Positions 48,196 to 58,190 of a stretch of DNA of 64,000 bases are shown piece after piece. Position 1 is the stretch's first letter. The number at the start of each line of letters is the position of its first letter. Below the pieces are notes generated by a model that had not been told where the DNA came from, did not search any database, and saw only the letters and a program-made list of their open reading frames with translations. The stretch lies in contig PCUW01000002.1 of the NCBI GenBank assembly GCA_002787775.1, positions 60,498-124,497 of the forward strand, in the 5' to 3' direction. Source of the stretch: Bdellovibrionales bacterium CG12_big_fil_rev_8_21_14_0_65_38_15. GTDB lineage: Bacteria > Bdellovibrionota > Bacteriovoracia > Bacteriovoracales > Bacteriovoracaceae. The translations under genes and the position numbers were made by a program.

Positions 48196-50598
48196 TTACT
48201 CCCTTACTGGAGCTGCTGCTCCTGATTTGATGACTTGAACTTCTTCGATGATCTTATCGTAGGCAGGAATTTCAAGATCAGCACTTTCTGATTCAAAAAT
48301 TAAATCTTCAACTTCATCTTGATCTCCACTTCCTACGCCTGGACCTTCATTTTCTTGTTGGTAGCGACTTGCATCCTTAAGATCATAAAGAGGACCTTTT
48401 TCTTGTTTCTCAGCTTTCTCGTAAAGTCCCTTAACCGTTGTGCGGTAAGGATCATCTTCACCAAGAGCACCTTTTAAGTGAGCATTACGACGAGCCAAAA
48501 CATCTTTGGTGGTTGAAGCCACAGATTTTTGATACGGCGACATAATTCTTGGAGTTAAGAATAAAAGAAGATTCACTTTCGTGGTTGAAGTTCTTGAGTT
48601 CTTAAACAACCAACCAAGAACCGGAATGTCTCCAAGAAGTGGAACTTTTGAAACTGAAGATTCTTCACGGTCTCTCATGAGTCCACCCATAGCGATGGTA
48701 TCACGATCGCGCACAACAACAGTTGTTACAGCACTACGCTCAGTTGTTGCAACACCTTCGTTGGCCAGACCTTCTGGTAGTGGACGAGAAGAGAAGTCTT
48801 GAATTTTTTGATCGATCTTAAGTTTTACAAAACGAGTTACTTTATTAATTTGCGGCGTGATTTTTAGAGTCAAAGCAACTTTTTGTTGTTTTGTACTGGT
48901 TGTAATCGTACCGTTCGTATTTGTTCTCTCAATTGTTGGAACAGATTCACCAACTTCAAACACTGCATCGGTATTATCAAGTGCTAGTATTTGAGGAGTT
49001 GCTAGAACGTTAGTATTACCGTTTCGAGCAATCGCGGTAATTAGAGCGTTGACGCTGTTAATTTGAATCGCTGATCCACCTGGCGGAGTATATTCAATTT
49101 TATTACCAATACCTGCACCAGCGAATAATCCACCAAGTGAAGTGATATTACCGGCCAAAAGATTCACAAGATCACTGCTACCACCGGTAAAGCCAGCGCG
49201 TTGAGCGCCACCTGCACCATAAGCACCAAGAATAGAGATACCAAAACCTTTTTCACGGTTAACTTGCGTCTCCATGATCATCCCTTCGACGTAAACTTGG
49301 TCGCGAGGAATATCGAGCTTCTTAATAACATCTTTAACAGTAAGGTAATCTGTAGGTGAAGCCGTAACAACTAAAGCGTTATTATCTTTATCGGCAGTGA
49401 TTTTAACAGGGTTGTTAAATAAACTTTCGTTGTCATTATTGGCAGTGAAACGACTAGGCCTAGCACCTGCTGTTCCACCCGCAGATGGAGCGCCAGCGCT
49501 TTGAACAAGAGTGGCTAGAGTTTTAGCAAGTGTTTCAGCATCGCCGTAGTTCAAATAGTAAACGTGAATCTGGCCACCAGTATTAGATAAGCCTTTCACA
49601 TCTAGTTTAAGAATAAGTTCTCTTAACTGCCTAGCACCTTCAGCATTGGCCATAGCAATAATAGAGTTTGTTCTTGGTTCAGCAATGATTTTACTAATGT
49701 TTTCTTGTTGATCTGGAGCTTGAGTTCTTCTTCTCGCAGCTGCAGTACCAGTACTATTACTTTTTAAAATTTGATCAAGAAGCTTCGCAATCTCCTGCGC
49801 TGATGAGTTTCTTACAGGAATGATTTGAAGACTTTCTTCATGTCCTGGGACATCTATGAATTTAATAAGACGAACAAGGCGATTAATATTTTCACCAGTA
49901 TCTTGGACAATCAAAGTATTGGTTTGTTTAATATCAATCAATCGACCATAACGAGTCATAAATGGTCTAAATGAACGAGTCACTTCTGTAACTGAAATAT
50001 TTTTAAGAGGGATAATACGCATGACATAGTTTTCTGTGTCAGGAGTATAGTTACCGGTATACATCTTTGTAGGTGTGTAGCGAATATCACGAGAATTTAC
50101 GACTTTCCAAAATGCGCCGGCTTTAACAAGGGTGTAACCATTAACATTAAGAGCTGTAAGATAAGCTTTCCATGCGTCACCAACAGTAATAGCTTGTGGC
50201 GCAGAAATAGTGATCTTACCTTTAAGATCTTTATCTAGAATCAAATTGATTCCAGTCAGTTTTTGCATATGCTTAGTTAAATCAACTAAAGAGACATCTT
50301 TAAATTCAAAACTTGTGACAACTTCAGGGCCAAAAGACGTTTCAGGATTTAATTGAACGTATTTACTGGCTTCAGGTCCGCTTGGAGCAGGAGAGCCATT
50401 TTCTCTTCCAAAATCATCGACATTTTGTTTTTCTGCTTGGCCTTGAATAAAGGTTTTAGCTGAAGTATTGGCATTATCATTATTGAAGTTTGTACGGCTT
50501 CTATATTGATCAAATTGAGCATACACAGAGGTTGAACCCAAGGTGAATAGAAGAGGCCATACTAGTTTCTTCATTGAAAAGGCCATTGAAATTGCCAT
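48196..50598 (-). CDS. gspD: Type II secretion secretin GspD
   Basis: 800 aa; N0-N3 domains and secretin domain (VPLLGDIPVLGWLFKNSRTSTTKVNLLLFLTPRI); acidic C-terminal extension. Confidence 0.95.
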   Translation of the reverse strand: MAISMAFSMKKLVWPLLFTLGSTSVYAQFDQYRSRTNFNNDNANTSAKTFIQGQAEKQNVDDFGRENGSPAPSGPEASKYVQLNPETSFGPEVVTSFEFKDVSLVDLTKHMQKLTGINLILDKDLKGKITISAPQAITVGDAWKAYLTALNVNGYTLVKAGAFWKVVNSRDIRYTPTKMYTGNYTPDTENYVMRIIPLKNISVTEVTRSFRPFMTRYGRLIDIKQTNTLIVQDTGENINRLVRLIKFIDVPGHEESLQIIPVRNSSAQEIAKLLDQILKSNSTGTAAARRRTQAPDQQENISKIIAEPRTNSIIAMANAEGARQLRELILKLDVKGLSNTGGQIHVYYLNYGDAETLAKTLATLVQSAGAPSAGGTAGARPSRFTANNDNESLFNNPVKITADKDNNALVVTASPTDYLTVKDVIKKLDIPRDQVYVEGMIMETQVNREKGFGISILGAYGAGGAQRAGFTGGSSDLVNLLAGNITSLGGLFAGAGIGNKIEYTPPGGSAIQINSVNALITAIARNGNTNVLATPQILALDNTDAVFEVGESVPTIERTNTNGTITTSTKQQKVALTLKITPQINKVTRFVKLKIDQKIQDFSSRPLPEGLANEGVATTERSAVTTVVVRDRDTIAMGGLMRDREESSVSKVPLLGDIPVLGWLFKNSRTSTTKVNLLLFLTPRIMSPYQKSVASTTKDVLARRNAHLKGALGEDDPYRTTVKGLYEKAEKQEKGPLYDLKDASRYQQENEGPGVGSGDQDEVEDLIFESESADLEIPAYDKIIEEVQVIKSGAAAPVRE

Positions 50599-50607
50599 AG
50601 AGCATCC

Positions 50608-52065
50608 TTACTCAAAGTTGTATTCAAGGGTTTGGTCAGATCCTTCACGTTCCATCGAGATCTGGAAATTATCTATATCTCTAACTTTCGAAAACAATGT
50701 CATTACTTCGTTAAGATTGTTGAAGCTCTTACCATTAATACCTGTAATCACATCACCATCTTGGATATTTAATTTTGAATAAATAGATCCGGGGACGATT
50801 TCAGTCATTTTAAATGCCAATGTACCGTCCGGTCTTTTCATTTGGACAGCGCGCGCTTGAGTTAAGACTTCCGCCATATTATTAGTTAATAGCTCATCGC
50901 GAACAGACTTTTTAATAGTGAAGCGATTACCTTCATTTTTAATTCCAGTTTCTTGTTGGCTTTTAATGATGGCCTGACCTTTAGAAGGGGAGACAACCTT
51001 TATAGGAGAAACTTTTGAAGCCGGCTCTTTATCAGTGCCTTCAATAAATTCACATTCACCTGTTGAAAGATTTTTAACAATCAGTCTTAAACGATCAATT
51101 CTGCCAACTTCGGCCAAGTTTTGAACCTTGTCACCTTCACGTAGATTCATAAACTCTCTTGATCCACGGCTTTGAACTGAAGCAATGGATTTGACGGAGT
51201 CTTTTAAGACGACAGTATTTAAAAGCTCTAAAGGAAGTGAGCTTTTTCTATTCGCCGACTTACAAATAATATTTTCGTTAATTGGCTTTTTAGGTGAAAG
51301 TTCTTCATTTCGAACATCACCCTTAGCACCAAAAATATCACCGCGTTTAATGCTGTCATAATCACGATTTGTAGTTCTTGCCACGCCTGCAGCTGGTAGT
51401 GCCTTAAGTGACTGTTGGTTTGGGGCAACGGCTAAAGCTAACATTTTGGCAGCTTGAAAAGAAAAACAAGCAAAAACCGCCCATAAAAAGAAATGATGAA
51501 TTTTAGGCCTAGATTCAGGTTTGAAAGGGCTTAAAAGAATTTCTTCTCCACCAACCTTGCTCCACCATTCTTTTAACGCTTTAAAATCAACTTTCTTGCC
51601 TTCAGTCTTCTTAAAGACGTTAGCAATTTTTAACTTTATACCCGATGTATCAGGATTAAATTTTTGTTGTAATTTTTCACGCAAAGTTTGTTTGGCACTT
51701 CCAAGGTTAAACTTCATCTCTTTAGGACTTGTTCCACCAGGAAGTGTTGCGTGCGCCGTGTGTGCAGCAACTTGTTCTTTATAGTCTTCTTCATCTTGAT
51801 CTGAAAAATCCATCGGGATATCAGGAGGTGAGTCTATTTCAGGTTTTGGAATTTCCATTGGCTGAGGAGGAAGCTCATCTAATTCATCCTCTTCATAGTC
51901 TTCGTAATTTTCACTACTAAGAACATCTTCGGCTTCTGCTTCGGGGTCAGTCTCGTCATAATAACGATCTTCAAAGTCATCTATTGACTCTTGTCCCTTT
52001 TTGCCACCAAAGGTTAGTAAGCTTTTGATGCGGTTTTTGATACCGCCAAAGTCAGGTTTTTTCAT
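50608..52065 (-). CDS. gspC: Type II secretion GspC with about 190-aa cytoplasmic extension and PDZ domain
   Basis: 485 aa; TM near residue 191 (HFFLWAVFACFSFQAAKMLALAV), HR domain, C-terminal PDZ. Confidence 0.85.
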   Translation of the reverse strand: MKKPDFGGIKNRIKSLLTFGGKKGQESIDDFEDRYYDETDPEAEAEDVLSSENYEDYEEDELDELPPQPMEIPKPEIDSPPDIPMDFSDQDEEDYKEQVAAHTAHATLPGGTSPKEMKFNLGSAKQTLREKLQQKFNPDTSGIKLKIANVFKKTEGKKVDFKALKEWWSKVGGEEILLSPFKPESRPKIHHFFLWAVFACFSFQAAKMLALAVAPNQQSLKALPAAGVARTTNRDYDSIKRGDIFGAKGDVRNEELSPKKPINENIICKSANRKSSLPLELLNTVVLKDSVKSIASVQSRGSREFMNLREGDKVQNLAEVGRIDRLRLIVKNLSTGECEFIEGTDKEPASKVSPIKVVSPSKGQAIIKSQQETGIKNEGNRFTIKKSVRDELLTNNMAEVLTQARAVQMKRPDGTLAFKMTEIVPGSIYSKLNIQDGDVITGINGKSFNNLNEVMTLFSKVRDIDNFQISMEREGSDQTLEYNFE

Positions 52066-52265
52066 CAGTTAATCATTCATCCTTGAATTCATTGATATTA
52101 TTGTAGGGTATTCGACAATGATGCAGCAAGTTTATTCCTCAAATTGATTTTGCCTGACGACTTTTGTCAGGATAAAACTTGTCAAGCATTTCTAACTTCT
52201 CAAAAACGCCCGTGTAGCCTACTCTGATTGTATAATTTTTTTTAGTAACGAAGGATGGTTCTAGC

Positions 52266-54050
52266 ATGTCACAGCAAAAGTCAGAAAATAATAAATTTCC
52301 CTCAGTCGCCGGAAACTTTTTTTACGGTGAAATAGACGAAAATACAGTTTTCCCATTTCCAACTTTCAGCACTGAACAAAAAGAAATGGCAAAAGCGATG
52401 ACCGATGCTGTTTGCAAATTTGCTGCAGACTCGATTGATTCAGAAAAAATGGATGCAGAAGCAAAAATTCCTGCAGAAGTCATTACTGGTCTTGGAGAAT
52501 TAGGACTTTGCGGTCTTGCTGTTGAAGAAGAGTACGGCGGGATGGGACTTGATTACACTTTATATGCTCGCGTCTTTCAAGAGATGGCAGGCATTGATGG
52601 TTCAACGGCTACAATGCTTGGGGCTCACCAATCAATTGGTTACCGTGCCCTTATTAATGAAGGAACGCCTGAACAAAAAGCTAAGTGGCTTCCAGATCTA
52701 GCTAGCGGAAAAAAACTGGCTTCATTTTGTTTGACTGAGCCAGGTTCAGGTTCAGATGCTTATTCGATTAAAACTAAAGCCGTAGATAATGGTGATGGTA
52801 CATACACTATTAATGGTCAAAAACTTTGGATTACTAACGGTGGCTCAGCTGAGTTTTATTCTGTTTATTGTAAAACTGAACACGAAGAAAACGGAAAGAA
52901 AGTAGAAAAGATTACTTGTTTTGCGGTCGAGAAGGGCGTTCCAGGTTCTGAAGGTCTTACCTTTGGTGAAAAAGAAAATAAAATGGGTATCCGTGCTTCT
53001 GAAACTCGTGCCGTTTACTTTGATAATATCGTTGTTCCAAAAGAAAATATTTTAGGTGAGCTTGGTAAAGGCTTTAAAGTTGCCATGAACGTTTTAAACT
53101 CTGGCCGCCTATCTCTTGGCTCAGGTTGCGTTGGTGGAATGAAGGCCATCTTAAAACTTGCTACTGAACATGCTGCTGGCAGAAAACAATTTGATCGCCC
53201 AATTGCTGAGTTTGGCTTGATTCAAGAAAAACTAACTGATATGGCCGCGACAATTTATTCATTAGAATCAACTGTCTATATGACCACTGGTCTTATGGAT
53301 AAAGGAATGGGCGATTACCAACTTGAAAGTGCTATCTGTAAAGTTTATGGCTCTGAAAGTCTTTGGAAAGTTGTTGATACGGGTCTTCAGATTGCAGCCG
53401 GTAACGGTTATATGCGCGAGTATCCTTATGAGCGTATTATGCGTGACTCACGTATTAATTTAATTTTTGAAGGAACGAATGAAATTCTTCGCGTCTTTAC
53501 GGCTCTTGCAGGTATTCGCGGGCCATCAGAATCTCTAAAAGAGCTTGGCAAAATCAGCGATGTTTCATCAGTCTTAAGTGATCCTATTAAATCAGTTGGT
53601 GTTTTAACTGACTTTGCTAAATCACGTTTTTCTAAGATGATGGTGACACGTTCTTTAACTAAAGCTCACGACTCGTTAGAAGAAGAAGCGAACTACTTCT
53701 CTGGCATGCTTTCTGGTTTTGCTATTCAAGTTGAAAACACGCTAATTAAGTACGGTAAAAACATTATTGGTAATGAATTCCCACAGGGAAGAATTGCGAA
53801 TATGACGATTGAACTTTATGTCATGTTAGCGCTTCTATCTCGTACGACCTCAATCCTTAATGACAGTTCGGTTGATCAAGCCAAAAAAGACTATGTTTCT
53901 AAACTTTGTAAATTGTCTTTCTCTGATTCAAGACGTCGTTTTGTTTCGAATCTTAAAGGTATGACAAAGAACAAAGATAAGATGATCAAAGAGATCTCTG
54001 AAATGGTTGTTCAAAATGGTGGCTACGGTCTTGATATCATCGACTACTAA
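52266..54050 (+). CDS. Acyl-CoA dehydrogenase
   Basis: 594 aa; FCLTEPGSGSDAYSIKTKA, YMREYPYERIMRDSRINLIFEGTNEI. Confidence 0.95.
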   Translation: MSQQKSENNKFPSVAGNFFYGEIDENTVFPFPTFSTEQKEMAKAMTDAVCKFAADSIDSEKMDAEAKIPAEVITGLGELGLCGLAVEEEYGGMGLDYTLYARVFQEMAGIDGSTATMLGAHQSIGYRALINEGTPEQKAKWLPDLASGKKLASFCLTEPGSGSDAYSIKTKAVDNGDGTYTINGQKLWITNGGSAEFYSVYCKTEHEENGKKVEKITCFAVEKGVPGSEGLTFGEKENKMGIRASETRAVYFDNIVVPKENILGELGKGFKVAMNVLNSGRLSLGSGCVGGMKAILKLATEHAAGRKQFDRPIAEFGLIQEKLTDMAATIYSLESTVYMTTGLMDKGMGDYQLESAICKVYGSESLWKVVDTGLQIAAGNGYMREYPYERIMRDSRINLIFEGTNEILRVFTALAGIRGPSESLKELGKISDVSSVLSDPIKSVGVLTDFAKSRFSKMMVTRSLTKAHDSLEEEANYFSGMLSGFAIQVENTLIKYGKNIIGNEFPQGRIANMTIELYVMLALLSRTTSILNDSSVDQAKKDYVSKLCKLSFSDSRRRFVSNLKGMTKNKDKMIKEISEMVVQNGGYGLDIIDY

Positions 54051-55809
54051 GTTTTTTAATATTCTATTCCTCATGGTCTTGGTGGCTTGCGCAAGTAAGC
54101 CCAAGCCTGTGAGGGTGTTAACTGTAGAAGAGCAGCAGCAAAGAGAAGTCACGTTTGTCGCTGGACCAAGCCAAGAAGGTGTTTCAACTTTTTTTAAAGA
54201 TGAAACCAACTCACTGGGACTGACTGGCACTTCGGGTACTCAAAACTACGCCGTAGATTTTGATCTTGATGGTCATACTGACCTCGCTGTTTTACCTGAT
54301 CATTACTCCATTCCTAAGTTTTTTCGCTTTCAGCCAAAGGTTAAAAAGTTTGTCCCAATTCCAAGTCCCTTTGAAGAAGTCTTAAGAGCAAGCTTTCTTT
54401 TATTCTATGATTTTGATGGAGACACGATTCGTGATTGTATCGTTGGGACTCTTAATCAAAAAACAGAACTCACTCGATATCCACTGCGAATGTTTAAAGG
54501 CTCGCTTCGAAAAGGGCGCTATGTCTTAACAGAAGTGAAAGATGCTTTTCCAACAAAAATCGAGCCTACGGCTTCAGTTATTCCGCTAGATTTTGATCTT
54601 GATGGAAAACTTGATCTGTTCTTAGCCAATTGGTATCGAAAAGAAGGTGGCAAAAATGTTGCGCGTCCGGATCGCCTATTAAAAGGAGACGGGCTTAAGT
54701 TTTTAGATGTTAGTAATCTACTTGGAAATGAGCATGAAACTTCACGCGATGATGTAAAGTACCCAAATGCGATGCCATCTTTTGCAGCATCAGTTTGTGA
54801 TATTGATCAAAATGGTTATCCCGATATTTTGGTCAGTAACTCAAGCGGCTTTCCAGATAAATTATGGATGAATCTAAAGGATTCAAGACGAAAGAGTGTT
54901 CATTACGTTGATGTTGGTGTCGCCAGTGGATTTGCTCAAGACGGTGACGGCATCTTCGCGCCTAGAGGAGCTGGCAACAGCTTTTATGCTGTATGCGCTG
55001 ACTATAATAATGATGGCATTATGGATATCGCCAAAGGCGAGTTGTTTCACTCTTATGATCCAGAATCAAGAGACCGCTCAGCGATCTTAAGTGGTAGTAG
55101 TTTTGATTATCCGCCAAAGTTTATTCGCACCGAATATCACCGTGATGATGGTTCAGGAAACTGGTCCCAAGGAGATAGAAGAGGAGTGTGGGAAGACCTT
55201 AATCAAGATGGCCTTATTGATCTTGTCGTTGAAAATTCTGGCTTTCCTCCTAAATCGAGATTTGTATTTTTCGAGCAACAACTTAATCACGCTTATGAAG
55301 ACAAAGCAGAAATTTATGGCCTTGATTTAGTTAATCCCAGTGGGACGGTGACGATGGACTGGAATCGTGACGGAAAGCCTGATCTGTTAATTGGTCAAAG
55401 CTCGCTTCGAACTGAATCAATCCAACCTCGTCTCTATGCTTTTCAAAATGAATTTCCAAGTCAGTATCCGAGTGTCAGGTTTTTTCTGCGTGGCAAGAAG
55501 GCGAATAAATTTGGGATTGGTGCTTTAGTTATTCTTAAAACTTCTCAGGATACACAGCGCCGTATGGCAATTGAAAGCTTTGGTAATCTTCCATCTCAAG
55601 TTAGTGAAGGAGTGAGTTTTGGTTTGGGACAATCCGAAGCAAAATTTGTCGAAGTTCGCTGGCCTATTTTAACGAAAGTAAAAGGTGGCAAGATGATGCC
55701 GCTTTTAAAATCTTATAATTTATCAAAATATGATTTGTCCAAAGTTCACGAGATCACTCTTTGTGAGAATGGCAAAAGCTATGAAGGCTTTAGAAAGAGT
55801 TGCCCTTAA
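54031..55809 (+). CDS. FG-GAP/VCBS repeat lipoprotein with ASPIC/UnbV-like C-terminus
   Basis: DFDLDGHTDLAVLP, DFDLDGKLDLFLANW, DIDQNGYPDILVSN, DYNNDGIMDIAKGE, DWNRDGKPDLLIGQ repeats; TTG start at 54031 yields LISSTTKFFNILFLMVLVACASK lipoprotein signal. Confidence 0.82.
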   Translation: MISSTTKFFNILFLMVLVACASKPKPVRVLTVEEQQQREVTFVAGPSQEGVSTFFKDETNSLGLTGTSGTQNYAVDFDLDGHTDLAVLPDHYSIPKFFRFQPKVKKFVPIPSPFEEVLRASFLLFYDFDGDTIRDCIVGTLNQKTELTRYPLRMFKGSLRKGRYVLTEVKDAFPTKIEPTASVIPLDFDLDGKLDLFLANWYRKEGGKNVARPDRLLKGDGLKFLDVSNLLGNEHETSRDDVKYPNAMPSFAASVCDIDQNGYPDILVSNSSGFPDKLWMNLKDSRRKSVHYVDVGVASGFAQDGDGIFAPRGAGNSFYAVCADYNNDGIMDIAKGELFHSYDPESRDRSAILSGSSFDYPPKFIRTEYHRDDGSGNWSQGDRRGVWEDLNQDGLIDLVVENSGFPPKSRFVFFEQQLNHAYEDKAEIYGLDLVNPSGTVTMDWNRDGKPDLLIGQSSLRTESIQPRLYAFQNEFPSQYPSVRFFLRGKKANKFGIGALVILKTSQDTQRRMAIESFGNLPSQVSEGVSFGLGQSEAKFVEVRWPILTKVKGGKMMPLLKSYNLSKYDLSKVHEITLCENGKSYEGFRKSCP

Positions 55810-56852
55810 TTTTTAATCTGAAAATAGTCGGCATAAATTTGGAACTCTTTTTTATCTTCTGGTTTAATTTTATCCTTAATATTTAAAAGCATTTTCTTTG
55901 TTCTTGTTGTCGCAACTATCGTAAATTTTTTTGCAATAATTTCATTTACAAGTGTTAATAACTCTTCTTCGTTAGTGAAGTCATTGATGTAATTTCGAAG
56001 ATGAATAATGTCATTATCAATTATTCTTAATAAACCAATACTTAAATCTTTGCTTTCTTTTACTTCTTCAAAACCGTTTCGTAGTCTGTCCTGCCCAGTT
56101 TCAAAGAAGTCAGTTGAAGCTGGCAGTCTATTTATTTTTGGATACAGCTTATTTGTTTTCATTAATCCTAGATGGCTCGCTTTTGCTAAGTCTAAAATTG
56201 CCCTGACGAGGATTTGAATTCTTTTGTCCTTTTCTGTTGTTACTGTAAGTGACTCTTTTTTTTCATGCATTGTTTCTTTTGCTAAAACCGCAATCCATAA
56301 AATAATTGAAGTATTATCAATTGTAGTTGCTTCTAATGAATGCTTGTTCATTTCGAAGGCACATTCTTTTGCCGTAGGGTACTGGCACCATCTTTTGATT
56401 TTATTTTTATCTTTTAGTTTGTGCTTTGCATTTAAAACAGTGAATGCATTAATACCAGTGTTAATAATGAATGAAGTTGAAACTCCCATTGTTACGTCCA
56501 TCAAATTTAGTATAGTAGGTAGGGCTATATCATTTGCTAGAACTGGTGATAATGAAGGGAATATTTGGGCCAATGGGTAACGCCATTGCTTCATTCCATT
56601 TAATCCAAGATAGAACCTACCACTAAAACTTATTAATCCTATTATTAAAAAACACTCGAGAAAATGATCAAATTTTTTGTTGTCATAAATTCTTCTATAC
56701 CAATGCCAAGGTAGAAAACTTAGACAGCCGATTATTGCAAACTTGTAAATGAAAGGAAGTTCCATAGATGGATCTAATGACCAAAAATCCATGATAATAA
56801 TTAGCAGTACAAAACTAAAAATTGCGCTTAAAACTTTAATTGTTTTCATCAA
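55806..56852 (-). CDS. Hypothetical membrane protein
   Basis: 348 aa, several N-terminal hydrophobic segments, Lys-rich C-terminus; no recognised family. Confidence 0.55.
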   Translation of the reverse strand: MMKTIKVLSAIFSFVLLIIIMDFWSLDPSMELPFIYKFAIIGCLSFLPWHWYRRIYDNKKFDHFLECFLIIGLISFSGRFYLGLNGMKQWRYPLAQIFPSLSPVLANDIALPTILNLMDVTMGVSTSFIINTGINAFTVLNAKHKLKDKNKIKRWCQYPTAKECAFEMNKHSLEATTIDNTSIILWIAVLAKETMHEKKESLTVTTEKDKRIQILVRAILDLAKASHLGLMKTNKLYPKINRLPASTDFFETGQDRLRNGFEEVKESKDLSIGLLRIIDNDIIHLRNYINDFTNEEELLTLVNEIIAKKFTIVATTRTKKMLLNIKDKIKPEDKKEFQIYADYFQIKN

Positions 56853-56889
56853 CTAATTATCGGACAAAAACGGATATTTTCTAAGCTAA

Positions 56890-57690
56890 TTAGACTTTTT
56901 GGACTAACTCAGCGAATTCACGTAAATGTGCTGGCATACTCTTGTAGTTAAGAGTTGTCATAAAGACCTCATCATTGGCCATGCCAGGGATCTCTTGCAC
57001 AATAAGAGTATCATTCTTTTTTAAGACGTGATCAGGCACAACCGCAATCCCAACGTTTTGACGAGCAAGATTCACGATTGTTGAAATATCATCAACCATA
57101 GTGATTTGATCACTTGGTTTTTTAGAAAGCTCAAATAAGTGATCGTTGGAAGAAAAAACGATCCAACGATAATCAGATAGCTTCTTACGATTCACTTCAG
57201 ACTTAGAAATTAAGACGAATTTTTCATCAAAAAGTTTAAGTGAAGAGATGAGTTCAGATTGAATATTTTCAGTAGAAAAAACAATATCGAATTTGCCGTC
57301 TTCAACTCCGCGCTTAAGCTCGTTTTGTTCAGCAATTTTGATATTAATATTTCGATTTGATTTTTTATAGTACTTCACAAGAATAGGGGTGAACCAATTC
57401 TTTAGTAGGCCGTGTAGGATTCCAATATTAATTGGGCGATCATCTTCGCGAGCAAAAATTTCAAGCGCGACTTTATCAAAGCTTTGTCCTGCCATGAAAA
57501 GCTCTTTGCCTTTATTGGTCAAAAGAACTTTTTTCGATGATCTCACGATCAGCTCTTCTCCCACAGATTCTTCAAGCAGTTTAATTTGGCGACTTACCGC
57601 CGATTGAGCAATATTGAGACTTTCAGCTGCTTTAGAAAAACTTGAATAACTAGCGGTAAGAATAAAAGCTTTTAAATAACGATATTCCAT
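56890..57690 (-). CDS. LysR-family transcriptional regulator
   Basis: 266 aa; MEYRYLKAFILTASYSSFSKAAESLNIAQSAVSRQIKLLEESVGEELIVR. Confidence 0.93.
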   Translation of the reverse strand: MEYRYLKAFILTASYSSFSKAAESLNIAQSAVSRQIKLLEESVGEELIVRSSKKVLLTNKGKELFMAGQSFDKVALEIFAREDDRPINIGILHGLLKNWFTPILVKYYKKSNRNINIKIAEQNELKRGVEDGKFDIVFSTENIQSELISSLKLFDEKFVLISKSEVNRKKLSDYRWIVFSSNDHLFELSKKPSDQITMVDDISTIVNLARQNVGIAVVPDHVLKKNDTLIVQEIPGMANDEVFMTTLNYKSMPAHLREFAELVQKV

Positions 57691-58101
57691 CTATTGCTGA
57701 CCTTTGAGAGGAAGTTCTTTGGTTGGATCCTTACGCCAAAATTTACCTTTAAAATCTGTTTGGGCCAGATTAGTAACGACAAATCCTTCGGTATTATTTT
57801 GAAAATCTTGCTTGAAATCGAGCTGAACGAACGGCATATAGCGCGCTGCAAATGGATCAAAAGCGAAGAACTTGTTTTCGCTTCCTTCCACTAGAACTTT
57901 AAAGTCTTCATCGTGGGCAACGTCAAAGCCACAGGCGTAGTCAAAACCATCACAGCCTTTGCCATCAATACTAAAGCGAAACACCTTGTCTTCAAGAGTT
58001 GGATCAAATTTCCACATCATGATAAGCTGATTTCGCGCTTCATCTTCAAGCTGAATCTGTGGTGTGTTAATTCTATCTCTGTCGATGACTGAATCACTCA
58101 T
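57691..58101 (-). CDS. Divergent A-type Fe-S carrier-like (HesB/IscA/ErpA fold) protein
   Basis: 136 aa; ITLEDEARNQL-like start (IQLEDEARNQLIMM), FSIDGKGCDGFDYACGFD; C-terminal CGCG motif not present. Confidence 0.6.
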   Translation of the reverse strand: MSDSVIDRDRINTPQIQLEDEARNQLIMMWKFDPTLEDKVFRFSIDGKGCDGFDYACGFDVAHDEDFKVLVEGSENKFFAFDPFAARYMPFVQLDFKQDFQNNTEGFVVTNLAQTDFKGKFWRKDPTKELPLKGQQ

Positions 58102-58190
58102 GATAGACTTTTCATCCCTTAGCTAATATCTATATTTCAGATAGACCTTCATAGCAGAAGACAAGAAATAGGGCAAAGGAAACAAACAAA

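Noticed and set aside
52153-52171. CCTGAC-gactttt-GTCAGG hairpin and TATAAT (52231) in the gspC/acyl-CoA dehydrogenase divergent region
   Set aside because: Short stem and no convincing -35 at proper spacing; could be chance without conservation data.
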